From: Burkholderiales bacterium
Lineage (GTDB): Bacteria > Pseudomonadota > Gammaproteobacteria > Burkholderiales > Casimicrobiaceae
DNA length: 40,491 nucleotides
Direction: 5' to 3'
Assembly (NCBI GenBank): GCA_020853025.1
Contig: JADYZP010000056.1
Span: 1 to 40,491, forward strand
Position 1 is the first letter of the stretch; each line of letters begins with the position of its first letter. The translations under genes and the position numbers were made by a program. A model generated the notes under the pieces. The model did not search any database. It saw nothing but the letters and a program-made list of their open reading frames with translations, and was not told where the DNA came from. Below are positions 1 to 8,716 of this stretch, piece after piece.

Positions 1-44
1 AGCAATGCTTGCGACTTCGCCAGCTTCAACTTCGACTCACCCAT
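1..44 (-). CDS. 5' end of an unidentified gene, cut by the window edge
   Basis: An ATG at 44-42 on the minus strand opens a frame that stays open to the window edge (14 codons, beginning MGESKLKLAK). A G-rich stretch that could serve as ribosome binding site lies six bases upstream. Its promoter-proximal neighbour is the membrane protein ending at 85, so it may be the next gene of that unit. The fragment is too short to assign a family. Confidence 0.35.
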   Translation of the reverse strand, partial: MGESKLKLAKSQAL

Positions 45-84
45 CAGGTGACCCCCATTAATGCTTCGAAAGCCGCAGCCTGCC

Positions 85-405
85 TCATCCGCAACAAAAT
101 TGCACTCCGTTAAATGAGGTTTTTAGGATGAAGCGTTCAATATTTGAGTCGGGATGCCTGAGCTTCCACTGCTCTGGCGTCTCAGCGATGATGAGGTGCG
201 CTCGCTGCGCACATTGATACTTGTGGACCAGTAGCGTCGGCACGTGATCCCAGAAGACCAGCAGGTATCCGACCAGAGCAACCAGTGCTCCCCATTTCCA
301 ACCCACTCTGCCGTGCCTGCGCGCAGCGCGTGCAGCAACTCGTGCCAGCAAGATGACGACAACGACATAGACGAAGAAAGCGAGGATGTACGCTAGACCC
401 ATCAT
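85..405 (-). CDS. small two-helix membrane protein, function unknown
   Basis: This encodes 106 residues. Hydrophobic segments at about residues 4-24 and 36-51 flank a short arginine-rich loop, which suggests an inner-membrane protein with two passes. The soluble tail contains HKYQCA and TPEQWKLRHP. It resembles, from memory, the tail of small hypothetical membrane proteins found on mobile regions of proteobacteria (a Gln-Trp-Lys motif after a Cys); this is recognition, not a search result. The coding strand is the same as that of the GHKL-SNF2 pair to the right, but about 370 bp without a clear gene intervene. No function can be proposed. Confidence 0.6.
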   Translation of the reverse strand: MMGLAYILAFFVYVVVVILLARVAARAARRHGRVGWKWGALVALVGYLLVFWDHVPTLLVHKYQCAQRAHLIIAETPEQWKLRHPDSNIERFILKTSFNGVQFCCG

Positions 406-778
406 GGTCGCAATCTCCGCATGGCCATTGCTCCGTCACGAACGCCCTGTGAAGGGATCCGCTGCCGTCTCATGCGGTTTTCGAGTTTCGCGACCGTGCC
501 GACCTGCGCCCAAGGCCCGTCGGTGTAGATCATCGATGCATGAGCTTGCATGACGCGCGCTTGCTTCTCCGAGCCGGTTCCGCACGCCTCGCGGCACCCG
601 TCGCTCGATGTCGGACTCGCATGCACGAATCTCGCCTCCTCACGCTTCGTCAGCCACGATGCCGGCTTGGCGTGCAGGATGGCGCAAATCCCGGACTTTC
701 GCACTCATCCGTTTGGATGACTTGCGGCACGGCCGGCACCCGACCCCGAGGCCACCGCGCGCTCCGATCTCAGGCGTC
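406..778. other. 373-bp stretch without a convincing gene
   Basis: Between the SNF2 stop and the small membrane protein there is no recognisable gene. A minus-strand frame (GTG at 704, stop at 402) would overlap the next start by four bases, as coupled genes do. However, its 100-residue product has no hydrophobic core or familiar motif, and its composition is what out-of-frame high-GC DNA would give. It may be spacer DNA or a decayed gene. Confidence 0.4.
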
Positions 779-3700
779 CTACCCCACCCCCCGAATCAAC
801 GCCACCAACTCATCGGCCGACGGCAGCAGCGTGGCGTCGCCTTCGGCAAGGATGCTCTCGGCGAGCGCACGCTTGTCCTGGTGCAGTTCGACGATGCGCT
901 CCTCGACCGTCCCCCTGGTCACCAGCCGGTACACGGTCACCGGCCGGCTCTGGCCGATGCGATGCGCGCGCCCCATCGCCTGGTCCTCGGCCGCGGGATT
1001 CCACCAGGGATCGGTGATCAGCACGTAGTCCGCCGCGGTGAGATTGAGGCCGAAGCCGCCGGCCTTGAGGCTGATCAGGAACAGGTCGCCCTCCCCTGCC
1101 TGAAACGCCGCGACGCGGCGCGTGCGTTCGGCCGCAGGCGTCGCCCCGTCAAGATACTGGTACGCGGTGCCGGCGGCGTCGAGCGGCTGGCGCAGCAGCG
1201 TGAGGAAGTCGACGAACTGGCTGAAGACGAGCACCTTGTGACCGTTCGCCGAAAGCTCGGCGGCAAGTTCCGCGAACGCCTGCACCTTGGCGCCGATGAT
1301 GCCGATTTGCGGAGTCACGAGCCGCGGATCGCAGGCCGCGCGGCGCAGGCGCGTGAGCTGCGCCAGGATGTTCATCCGCGCCTGCCCGGCCGGCTCGGTG
1401 GACAAGATGCGATCGGCGTCGGCGGCCGCCTGCCGGCGCAACGCCTCGTAATGCGCCGCTTCGGTAGCGGCAGCGGCGACCACGATGGACAACTCGGTGC
1501 GCGGCGGCAGTTCCTGCAGCACCTGCGCCTTGGTTCGTCGCAGCACGAACGGTCCGATCAGCCGTTTCAGGCGCTGCTGCGCATCGCGATTGCGGTCGCG
1601 CTCGATCGGTGCCGCGAAGCGCTCGTTGAAGCGCGTCAGCGTGCCGAGCAGGCCGGGATTGGTGAAGCGCATGATCGACCAGAGTTCAGCCAGGCGATTC
1701 TCGACAGGCGTGCCCGACAACGCGAGTCGAAAGCCGGTGTCGAGTTCGAATACGGCCTGCGAGCGCTTGGCCGCGGCATTCTTGATCGCCTGCGCTTCGT
1801 CGGCGATCACCGTGTGCCATTGCCGTGCAGCAAAGCGCTCCTGCGATTGCAGCAGCAGCGTGTAGGAGACGACGATGACGTCCCTCGGGCCGGCATTGGC
1901 GACCGTCGACTCGCGCTCGCCTTCACCGTAGATCGTGACGTTGAGCGTGGGCGCGAAACGCCGCGCCTCGGCAAGCCAGTTGCCGCAAACCGAAGTCGGC
2001 GCAACGACGAGTGCCGCACCGTGCTCGCCGCGCGCGAGCAGCACCCCCAATCCCTGCAAGGTCTTGCCGAGTCCCATGTCGTCGGCGAGGCAGCCGCCGA
2101 GACCGGCGCCCGCAAGTCGCATCGCCCAGCGGTAGCCGTCTTCCTGGTAGGCCCGCAGTTCGGCTTGCAAGGTCTTCGGGACCGCGGGCGAGTCTTCCTG
2201 CGCGCGCCGCAAGCGCTCGATGGCGTTGCGAAACACCCCATCGGACTCGAGCCCCACGCCGTCGAGCGCTTCCTCGAGCCACAGCGCCGCCACTCGAGGC
2301 ACCCGCGCGCCTTCGCGGTCGATCTCGACGACGGCGGCGAGATCGGCGAGCCTCGTCTTCAGCGACTGTGTGAGCGCCACGTACATGCCTTCGCCCATCG
2401 GCACGAAGCGGCTGCGCGACTGCGCGGCGGCGAGCAGCGTCTCGAAGTCGAGCACCGTCCGCTCATCGACGGCGACGCGACCCCGGATACGGAACCAGTC
2501 GCGCTCGCCTTTGACGACGATCGCAAGCTTGGGTGCATCGACGGTGACGACGCGCACCGGCTTGCCCTTCGGCCAATCGACCGCCACGATCGCCGCCAAC
2601 GTGGGCAGCCGCTCGACGGCCGCGAGCGCGTTCTCGGGATCGGTGATCAGCCACTCGAAGCCGCCACCCGCGTCTTCCGGTTCGTCGAGAAACGGCAAGG
2701 CATCGAGTACTGCCTCGAGGTGCGCGCGCTCGGCGGCAAGATCGCGCCCGGTGCCGACAGCTTCGCCGGCCATCGCCGTCATCAGCCGCTTGCGTCCGAC
2801 GCCGGGAACGACGCGCGGTCCCTCGGGACCCAGGGGGGCGGCCACCAGGCGCAGCGTCAGGTGTTCGCCGGACGGCGCGAGTTCGGCGCGCAGCCGCGAT
2901 TCGGCATCGATGTCGCGCGCCGCCTGCACGTGATCGTCGTGCACCTGGAAGTGCGCGGCGAGCGCGCGCAGCGTCTGCTGCAGATCCTCGTGCGCGCTCT
3001 CGGGCACGGCAAAGGACCCGGCGACGAGTTGTGCGGCACGCCGCTGCGCGGCGGTGAGCCGGATCACCCGCAATCGCTTGGGCGTGTCCTGCACGACGGT
3101 GATCATCTTCAGCGCCGCGGCTTCGCGCTCGGTCGCGCCATCGACGTAGTAACGATAACCGTCCGGCTCGTCGTCATCGCGCACCACCGGCGTGATGCGC
3201 ATGCGATAGCGATCGCGTTCCTTCACGACCTCCAGTTCGGGCGAACCCTCGACCACGTCGACCAACTGCACCGGCGCGTCGGCGAGGACGGCCGCCGGAT
3301 GACCGATCAGTGCGACGATCGCCGCCGCGCGATCGATCGCAAACGCTCGCGCGTAACGGCGGTCCTTGCGAATCGTTCGCGCAACCTTGGCGTCCCACGG
3401 TGGCAGGCGTTCGTTGCCTGCGACCTTGCCGAGACCGACTGGCTTCGGCTTGCCAAAGCCGCGTGGACCGCGCTTTTGCTCGAACGGCTCGATCGACGTC
3501 ACCGCTCCTCGCCTGGAAACGCCGATCGCCCACACCAGGCGTACGGCGTCTGTGCCCGACTCGTCTTCGATCTTGCCGGCACCGAGCGCCTGCAGCGCCG
3601 ACAGCACGTCGCGCCACCGCTCGCGCGGTCCGGAGACAAAAAATCCCGCAGCCGGCTCGTCCCCGCGCAGCACCGCCTCGGCAGCATCGACCTGTGCGGA

Positions 3701-4996
3701 GAGCCAGCGAAAGCCGACGGGTTCGAGCGCCCGGCGAAGTGTGCCGGCAAACTTCGCTATCGAATCCTGGTCGCCGCGCTTCGCATCTGGCTTGTCGATC
3801 GCCTCGCGGCCCAGCCAGGCAGCCAGCAGCAATTCCCAGAGCGCGCCGATCGACACATGGGCCGAGGTCGGCATCCGCAGTTCGAACACACTTCGATTCA
3901 GCGGAACGTCGCCAAGACGGCTCGCGATCGCATGAACCCAACGGCCCCAGCCCTCGCCAGGATGCGGGTCACGGCTGCCGGACTCGCCGATGCAGAATTT
4001 GCGCGCGAGCTCGAGTTGCTTCGGCGTCTGTTGCGCGAGCAACGACAACGGATAGAGCCACGCGATACTTGCGGGGAAGATGCGCTTGCGTGCTCCGACT
4101 TCGACGCCGCGAGCCTTCAGCGCCGCCTCGAACGCCCCCTGCGCCTCGCCGAAGCGCCCTTCCTGCACGAGCAGGCACGCGCGCAGCGCATCGGCGGCAC
4201 CTCCTCGCAATGTCCCCAGCACCTGTTGTGCGCGCGTACGTTCGCCACGATGCACGAGCATTTCGACGAGCCCGAGCCGCAGGTGTTCCGGCATCGATCG
4301 CGACGCGCTGTCGAGCTTTCCGAGCGCCCATTCGCAGACCGGCATCAAGTCGGCACGCCACGACACGTTGACGCCGAAGACCGCCGCGTACGCGAGCGCC
4401 CAGCGCCATTGCGGATCGATGCGCTCGAACAGCTCGGAATCGAATGCCGGAAACGCAGCCGCCCAGACAAGCTCGTTCCAATCGAGCGTCTGTGGAGTCG
4501 TCAGCCGCATGCGCTCGAGCTCGCTTGCCTTGGTACCCGAGTACAGCTCGAGCCGGACGCGCGCCGTCGCGGCCGAGACGTCGTAGGTCGGCCAACCGTC
4601 GCCCCTCACGTAGCCGCCGTACGAATCGAGGCGCACCAGCGCTTCGCGCAACGCGGCTGCAGGTGCTGCATCGAGGAGCTCGCGATAGAGCTTGCCGCGA
4701 ACGTCGTCGTGGAGACGGTAATAGCCGTCGCGGCGTGGCATTTCGACGACCCAACCGCGCTGGCGCAGCTCGGCAAGCGCCTGCTTGACGTCGTCCTGTG
4801 TAAACGCCCGGCCGCTCTCGCGCGTCCACCCGAGCAGCGGCAACAGCTTGTAGATCGTCGCCCGCGGCCGATGCGTCCACAACAGCGCCATCGCCTGCGC
4901 GACACGCCGGGTCGAATCGGAGGCGACGCCAGCCTTGCCCGATGCCGACGGCAAAGCGTCGTCCGGAAAGGGTGAAGCGGATGATGGATCGATCAT
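779..4996 (-). CDS. large SWI2/SNF2-family ATPase (helicase superfamily 2) with long N-terminal extension
   Basis: This encodes 1405 residues from an ATG at 4996. The C-terminal 450 residues form a complete SNF2 motor: motif I DDMGLGKT near residue 972, motif II DEAQ near 1066, motif III SGTPVENRL near 1092, motif IV KVLVFSQF near 1252 and motif VI GRAHRIGQ near 1342. The first 100 residues contain a plausible winged-helix segment (about 65-100). A TPR-like helical stretch follows (about 200-330), then a long region resembling the bacterial SNF2-associated module. No nuclease, methylase or zinc-finger motif is visible. SNF2 proteins translocate on double-stranded DNA and remodel bound proteins. 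The gene follows the GHKL ATPase on the same strand after 81 bp, so the two are probably one operon. The substrate is unknown. Confidence 0.9.
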   Translation of the reverse strand: MIDPSSASPFPDDALPSASGKAGVASDSTRRVAQAMALLWTHRPRATIYKLLPLLGWTRESGRAFTQDDVKQALAELRQRGWVVEMPRRDGYYRLHDDVRGKLYRELLDAAPAAALREALVRLDSYGGYVRGDGWPTYDVSAATARVRLELYSGTKASELERMRLTTPQTLDWNELVWAAAFPAFDSELFERIDPQWRWALAYAAVFGVNVSWRADLMPVCEWALGKLDSASRSMPEHLRLGLVEMLVHRGERTRAQQVLGTLRGGAADALRACLLVQEGRFGEAQGAFEAALKARGVEVGARKRIFPASIAWLYPLSLLAQQTPKQLELARKFCIGESGSRDPHPGEGWGRWVHAIASRLGDVPLNRSVFELRMPTSAHVSIGALWELLLAAWLGREAIDKPDAKRGDQDSIAKFAGTLRRALEPVGFRWLSAQVDAAEAVLRGDEPAAGFFVSGPRERWRDVLSALQALGAGKIEDESGTDAVRLVWAIGVSRRGAVTSIEPFEQKRGPRGFGKPKPVGLGKVAGNERLPPWDAKVARTIRKDRRYARAFAIDRAAAIVALIGHPAAVLADAPVQLVDVVEGSPELEVVKERDRYRMRITPVVRDDDEPDGYRYYVDGATEREAAALKMITVVQDTPKRLRVIRLTAAQRRAAQLVAGSFAVPESAHEDLQQTLRALAAHFQVHDDHVQAARDIDAESRLRAELAPSGEHLTLRLVAAPLGPEGPRVVPGVGRKRLMTAMAGEAVGTGRDLAAERAHLEAVLDALPFLDEPEDAGGGFEWLITDPENALAAVERLPTLAAIVAVDWPKGKPVRVVTVDAPKLAIVVKGERDWFRIRGRVAVDERTVLDFETLLAAAQSRSRFVPMGEGMYVALTQSLKTRLADLAAVVEIDREGARVPRVAALWLEEALDGVGLESDGVFRNAIERLRRAQEDSPAVPKTLQAELRAYQEDGYRWAMRLAGAGLGGCLADDMGLGKTLQGLGVLLARGEHGAALVVAPTSVCGNWLAEARRFAPTLNVTIYGEGERESTVANAGPRDVIVVSYTLLLQSQERFAARQWHTVIADEAQAIKNAAAKRSQAVFELDTGFRLALSGTPVENRLAELWSIMRFTNPGLLGTLTRFNERFAAPIERDRNRDAQQRLKRLIGPFVLRRTKAQVLQELPPRTELSIVVAAAATEAAHYEALRRQAAADADRILSTEPAGQARMNILAQLTRLRRAACDPRLVTPQIGIIGAKVQAFAELAAELSANGHKVLVFSQFVDFLTLLRQPLDAAGTAYQYLDGATPAAERTRRVAAFQAGEGDLFLISLKAGGFGLNLTAADYVLITDPWWNPAAEDQAMGRAHRIGQSRPVTVYRLVTRGTVEERIVELHQDKRALAESILAEGDATLLPSADELVALIRGVG

Positions 4997-5077
4997 GCTG
5001 TCCGTTGCTGGGTTGCGCTCATGTTCGAAAGCTGGATCTGGATACCGAACGCACGCAGCGCATCGTGCTCAACCGAT

Positions 5078-6904
5078 CTAGCGCAAATTCTCTTCCGTAT
5101 ACAGGGTCAGTTCCAGCAACCGCTCGAGAAGCTGCTCCGGTGGAATGCCGACGAAGTTCTTGAGCACGAGTTCCTTGGCGAAGAGTCGGCAGACGTAGCG
5201 CAGCTTCAGCGTCTTGTGCCGTGCCGCGTAGACGAAATCACGGTGGCCGTTGTTGATGACCACCAGGTTGCGCTCGGCGTCGAAGCGCGAACGCCACAAC
5301 TCGCCCGCGGCCTTGTGGTACGTATAACCGGGCAGGCCCTGGTAGGTCGACGCTCCGGCGCCCGACCTGCCGCCGAGCGACGCGGCGACGGTGATCTGCG
5401 CCTCGGCACGGCACACGACGTCGTTCTGAGTGACCGTCAACTCGATGCGGACCAGGCCTGGATCCTCGCCGGCCCGAAAGGTCGCGATCTCGCCATCGAC
5501 GGGGTCGAGCGCGCCTTCACCTTCGAGAATCTTCCACACGTACGACAGTCCCTGCTCTACGCGACGCCGCGCGCGGTCGCGGGCGACGGCGCGCAGGCCT
5601 CGCGTGCCGCTCACTTCGGCGACGCTCGACGTCGGCGAGATCAGCACCGAAAAGAGTGGGCCTGCAAATTCGAAGAACTCGCGTTGCGGCTCGGCAGGCT
5701 CGGTGTCCTCGTCAGCTGCGATCGGCATCGCCGCCTCGATCGCCTGCCCGCCAGCGGCGTCTCCGGCGGCGACCGTCCCCGGCCGGCGCCTTCCTTCCCC
5801 GCGATGCAGGTCGAACCAGTCGTACTCTTCGGCCGGCAGCGCCAGCAGCGCCTCCTTCAGCGCGCCCTGCACCGAGCGCAGCACGTCGCGGCTCGCGCGC
5901 TCCTCCTCAGCGCGCTGCTGCGCTTCGATGATCTTGGCCAGCCGGGTCTCGAGCGGCGCCAGTTCTTCCGCGAGGCGGGCAAGCGCCGCATCGTGGATCA
6001 CGCCCAGGCGGGTTCCCGGCGTCAGGTTGAGATAAGGGACATCGATGATCCCCTGCACATAGCCGCTGGTCCATGGCATCGCGGCAAATGTTTCGAGCTC
6101 CGCAAGGTTCTCCAGCACGCGCGTGCCGGAACGATAAAGCGCCACCACGTTGGCGGCCGCATGCGCGTGCAGGTAGAGCTCCGCGTAGATCTCGCCTTGC
6201 GCCGGCAGCGCACCGTCGAGCTCGTGCAGCAGACGGCCTTCGAACTGCCGTGGCTCGACCTTGAACTCCGCCCTCGCGGTGCGATCGACGACACGGATCG
6301 ACACGCCGGAATGGCGGATACGATCGCGCAGCTCGGAGGCGAGGTACCACTGGATCTTCTCCCCGCTGAAATTCTTGATGCCGGGCAGGATCCCCTTGAT
6401 CAATACGTCGGTCCCCGCCTCGGCGAACAGCGTCGGCTTTTGCATGATGCGATAGCTGGGGTCGCCCTTGCGCAGGTGCATCTGCCAGGCGCGCCCGTCG
6501 TCGCCGACCGAGGTGAGCAACAGATCCTCGCCCAGCGTCCAGAAGCTCAGCAGCCCGATGCCGAATTCGCCTTGCAACCCCCGCGCGCCCTGCGCCTTCA
6601 GCCGTCGCTTGATCGAATCGCAGACGTGTGTCGCGACGTAGTGGAAGTCCGGCTCGCCATCGGCATTCCTGCGCACCCCGTCGCCGTCGTCCTTTACGCG
6701 CAGGTAATGCTGCCCCTTTTCCTTGCCGCGGGTGATGACGATCGCCCTGGCGCCGGCGTCGATGCTGTTCTCGACCAGTTCCGCGACCGCCTTCAGCGGA
6801 TTGCTCTGCGACAGCGCGATGATCGTGATCGCGTTCCAGTGATCGCCGATGCGCAGGTTACCGCTCGCGTGCGACTTGCCCGCGCTTGCCTTGTGACGCG
6901 CCAT
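5078..6904 (-). CDS. MORC/Hsp90-like GHKL ATPase
   Basis: This encodes 608 residues. The Bergerat ATP-binding fold is clear in the first 130 residues: N-box ExxxN at 42-46 (within AELVENSIDAGA), DxGxG at 72-76, and the lid GEFGIGLLS at 112-120, which matches Hsp90/MORC better than MutL or histidine kinases. No histidine-kinase dimerisation domain or transmembrane segment is present. A probable transducer-like region follows, then about 350 residues I do not recognise. Proteins of this class clamp around DNA or partner proteins on ATP binding. The gene lies immediately upstream of the SNF2 ATPase. Prokaryotic MORC-like ATPases linked to SNF2 motors have been described in predicted restriction or conflict systems, so a defence role is possible but inferred. 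Confidence 0.85.
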   Translation of the reverse strand: MARHKASAGKSHASGNLRIGDHWNAITIIALSQSNPLKAVAELVENSIDAGARAIVITRGKEKGQHYLRVKDDGDGVRRNADGEPDFHYVATHVCDSIKRRLKAQGARGLQGEFGIGLLSFWTLGEDLLLTSVGDDGRAWQMHLRKGDPSYRIMQKPTLFAEAGTDVLIKGILPGIKNFSGEKIQWYLASELRDRIRHSGVSIRVVDRTARAEFKVEPRQFEGRLLHELDGALPAQGEIYAELYLHAHAAANVVALYRSGTRVLENLAELETFAAMPWTSGYVQGIIDVPYLNLTPGTRLGVIHDAALARLAEELAPLETRLAKIIEAQQRAEEERASRDVLRSVQGALKEALLALPAEEYDWFDLHRGEGRRRPGTVAAGDAAGGQAIEAAMPIAADEDTEPAEPQREFFEFAGPLFSVLISPTSSVAEVSGTRGLRAVARDRARRRVEQGLSYVWKILEGEGALDPVDGEIATFRAGEDPGLVRIELTVTQNDVVCRAEAQITVAASLGGRSGAGASTYQGLPGYTYHKAAGELWRSRFDAERNLVVINNGHRDFVYAARHKTLKLRYVCRLFAKELVLKNFVGIPPEQLLERLLELTLYTEENLR

Positions 6905-6919
6905 GCGAATGAGGTCGGG

Positions 6920-7333
6920 TTAACCCGCGTATTCCGGAAAGGACGGCACTCGGTCTCCGTCGCAGGACCAGTTCGCACGCGACCCGGCGAAGATATGTGC
7001 CTGAGGCTTGACCGGACTCTCGTCGTCCAAAGACCCGGCGGGAATCATGACCATGTCGGTGTCCTTGGGCTGCCTCGGCAGGCGGCCGCCGCAGGCGGCG
7101 CAGAAGGTATTCGTGAAGCGCTTGGCTTCAGGCAGCTTGAACGAGCGGATCTGCTCCTCGCCACTCAACCACTTGAGCGTCCCCGGCTGGAAGAACAAAT
7201 TCGAGGCGTGTCCGGTGCCCGACGCCTTGCGACACCGAGAGCAATGGCAGTGGTAGAACCGCGTCGGCTCGCCACTGACTTCATACTTCACTGCACCGCA
7301 CAGGCAACTGCCTTTGAGGGTGATTTGGGACAT
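6920..7333 (-). CDS. GFA-family (CENP-V/Gfa) zinc protein
   Basis: This encodes 137 residues. The start is supported by an AGGAG six bases upstream of the ATG. The zinc ligands of the glutathione-dependent formaldehyde-activating (GFA) fold are all present: CxC at 10 and 12, CxCxxC at 29, 31 and 34, and CxxC at 78 and 81. Length is normal for the family. The founding member was proposed to help glutathione react with formaldehyde, but most members have unknown substrates, so a specific reaction should not be assumed. The stop lies 15 bp upstream of the GHKL start on the same strand, so it may be co-transcribed with the GHKL-SNF2 pair. Confidence 0.85.
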   Translation of the reverse strand: MSQITLKGSCLCGAVKYEVSGEPTRFYHCHCSRCRKASGTGHASNLFFQPGTLKWLSGEEQIRSFKLPEAKRFTNTFCAACGGRLPRQPKDTDMVMIPAGSLDDESPVKPQAHIFAGSRANWSCDGDRVPSFPEYAG

Positions 7334-7399
7334 GGTGGCTCCTGTCGACCATCGAGTGATGAAGGATACGGGAGCTTGGCGGGTTGTGGAACGCCGGAC

Positions 7400-7519
7400 T
7401 TACAGAGCACCGAATTGCTTGCGATCGCCGGTGACCAGGGCGGTACAGCTTTGGCGGATCGCCGCTGCCAGTACCGGCCGATCCTTGACCGATAACGGCA
7501 ATGACGCTTCGAGCGCGGG
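7400..7519 (-). pseudogene. C-terminal remnant of a PIN-domain (VapC-like) toxin
   Basis: A 39-codon frame ending with TAA at 7402-7400 reads DRPVLAAAIRQ and then ALVTGDRKQFGAL. This is the typical C-terminal third of PIN-domain ribonucleases, where the TGD aspartate is a metal ligand. A stop codon at 7522-7520 interrupts the frame upstream, and the N-terminal part with the first catalytic aspartates is absent. No antitoxin gene is adjacent. It appears to be a decayed toxin-antitoxin locus and should not be functional. Confidence 0.65.
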
Positions 7520-7607
7520 TCACTTCGCTGCGCACCTGCCTTCTTCATGCGCGACAACAGTCTCTCGAGGTCGATTGTTCCCGCCCACGTTACGATAGCG
7601 ACTTACG

Positions 7608-8549
7608 ATGCGCGATGAAATCGTCCGTTCTTCCCGTCCCAGCGTGAATATCCCTTCGACACCGTCACCGCAACGTCGCCGACGACTGTTGTTCGGCGCG
7701 CTCCTGGCCGCGCTCTGCGCGGGTGCGCCCTGCGCCGCCGCACAGGATTTCCCGCGCCACGGCGACGAGATCTACCAGCCGCGGCTGCGCCAGGAAGGTA
7801 AGGACGTCATGTGGCTGCCGACACCTGACGCGATGGTCACGCGGATGCTGCAGGCGGCGAAAACGACGAACAAGGACATCGTCTACGACCTGGGCGCCGG
7901 CGAGGGCCGTATCCCCATTGCCGCGGCCCGGGCGTTCGGCGCGAAGGCCGTCGGCATCGAATACGACGGCAAGCTCGCGGCGCTGGCGCAGCGCAACGCC
8001 GAGCGCGCGGGCGTGGTCGACCGCGTCACGATCATCCAGGGCGACATCTTCAAGCTAGACTTCTCGAAGGCCACCGTGGTGACGATGTACCTGCTGCCCG
8101 AGCTCAACCAGCAGCTGCGCCCGCAGCTCCTCCGGATGAAGCCCGGCACCCGCATCGTGTCGCACATGTGGGACATGGGTGAATGGGAGCCGGACGAGGC
8201 GTTCACCGTCGAGGGCAGCGAGGCCTTCGTGTGGACGGTGCCGGCGCAGGTCGCCGGCCGCTGGTCACTGCGCGACGCGGACGGCGGCTTCGAAGGCGTC
8301 ATCGACATCGCGCAGCAGTTCCAGCGCATCGGCGGCACGCTGACCGTCAAGGGCAGGACGCATCCGTTGCTCGGCGCCTACCTGCACGGCCCCATGCTCG
8401 GGTTCACGTTCGTCGACGGCTTCAGCGCCGTGCGCAGCGCGCGCCTGCAAGTGACCGGCGAGACGCTGGCGGGCGCATTGCGTTTTCCCGGCAACCTCAA
8501 TCCCGTCACGGGCCGCCGCCTGGAACGCCGCGAAGCGTTGCGGCCGTAG
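7608..8549 (+). CDS. exported class I SAM-dependent methyltransferase
   Basis: This encodes 313 residues. An N-terminal signal-like segment has an arginine run at about 23-26, a hydrophobic stretch at 27-40 and a likely cleavage site after AAA near residue 45. The Rossmann methyltransferase core follows: motif I DLGAGEGR at 94-101, the acidic end of strand 2 (GIEYD, 116-120), QGDIF at 144-148 and a TMYLLPE strand 4 at 159-165. The last 120 residues look beta-rich. Related proteins with both a leader and this core are known, but export of a SAM-dependent enzyme is puzzling because SAM is cytoplasmic. ATG at 7608 was chosen; a GTG at 7644 is an alternative. The substrate is unknown. Confidence 0.8.
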   Translation: MRDEIVRSSRPSVNIPSTPSPQRRRRLLFGALLAALCAGAPCAAAQDFPRHGDEIYQPRLRQEGKDVMWLPTPDAMVTRMLQAAKTTNKDIVYDLGAGEGRIPIAAARAFGAKAVGIEYDGKLAALAQRNAERAGVVDRVTIIQGDIFKLDFSKATVVTMYLLPELNQQLRPQLLRMKPGTRIVSHMWDMGEWEPDEAFTVEGSEAFVWTVPAQVAGRWSLRDADGGFEGVIDIAQQFQRIGGTLTVKGRTHPLLGAYLHGPMLGFTFVDGFSAVRSARLQVTGETLAGALRFPGNLNPVTGRRLERREALRP

Positions 8550-8615
8550 GGCGCATCCGCGTGCTCGCCGGTCCGCTGCCGTTGATGGCGCTGGCGATCC
8601 TCGCCGCCGAGACGC

Positions 8616-8705
8616 GCGCATGCCGACATGGCCGGCGAACCAGACACGACCCCTGGCGTCGAACGTCAGCGTGTCGAGATTCGCGTAGCCGCTGCCGGCC
8701 GGCAG
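8616..8705 (-). pseudogene. fragment of a virginiamycin-B-lyase-like beta-propeller protein
   Basis: A roughly 30-codon stretch on the minus strand reads ANLDTLTFDARGRVWFAGH, one blade of the Vgb/streptogramin-lyase-type propeller (ANL-T-TFD--G-LWFTG in the family). Nothing similar continues on either side in the same frame and there is no start or stop of its own. It is a relic of a deleted gene lying between the methyltransferase and a DUF2177 fragment. It cannot be active. Confidence 0.5.
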
Positions 8706-8716
8706 CGGCCATCGAG

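Noticed and set aside
402..704. A 100-codon minus-strand frame whose stop overlaps the next start by four bases
   Set aside because: No family resemblance, no clear ribosome binding site and shadow-like composition; kept only as an unassigned stretch.
608..4975. A 1455-codon open frame on the plus strand opposite the SNF2 gene
   Set aside because: It mirrors the codon-position GC bias of the real minus-strand gene, its product is rich in Arg/His/Asp without motifs, and the opposite strand encodes all SNF2 motifs.
5021..7495. An 824-codon plus-strand open frame opposite the GHKL and GFA genes
   Set aside because: It spans two genes and their spacer on the other strand and has no recognisable motifs; it is a high-GC antisense artefact.
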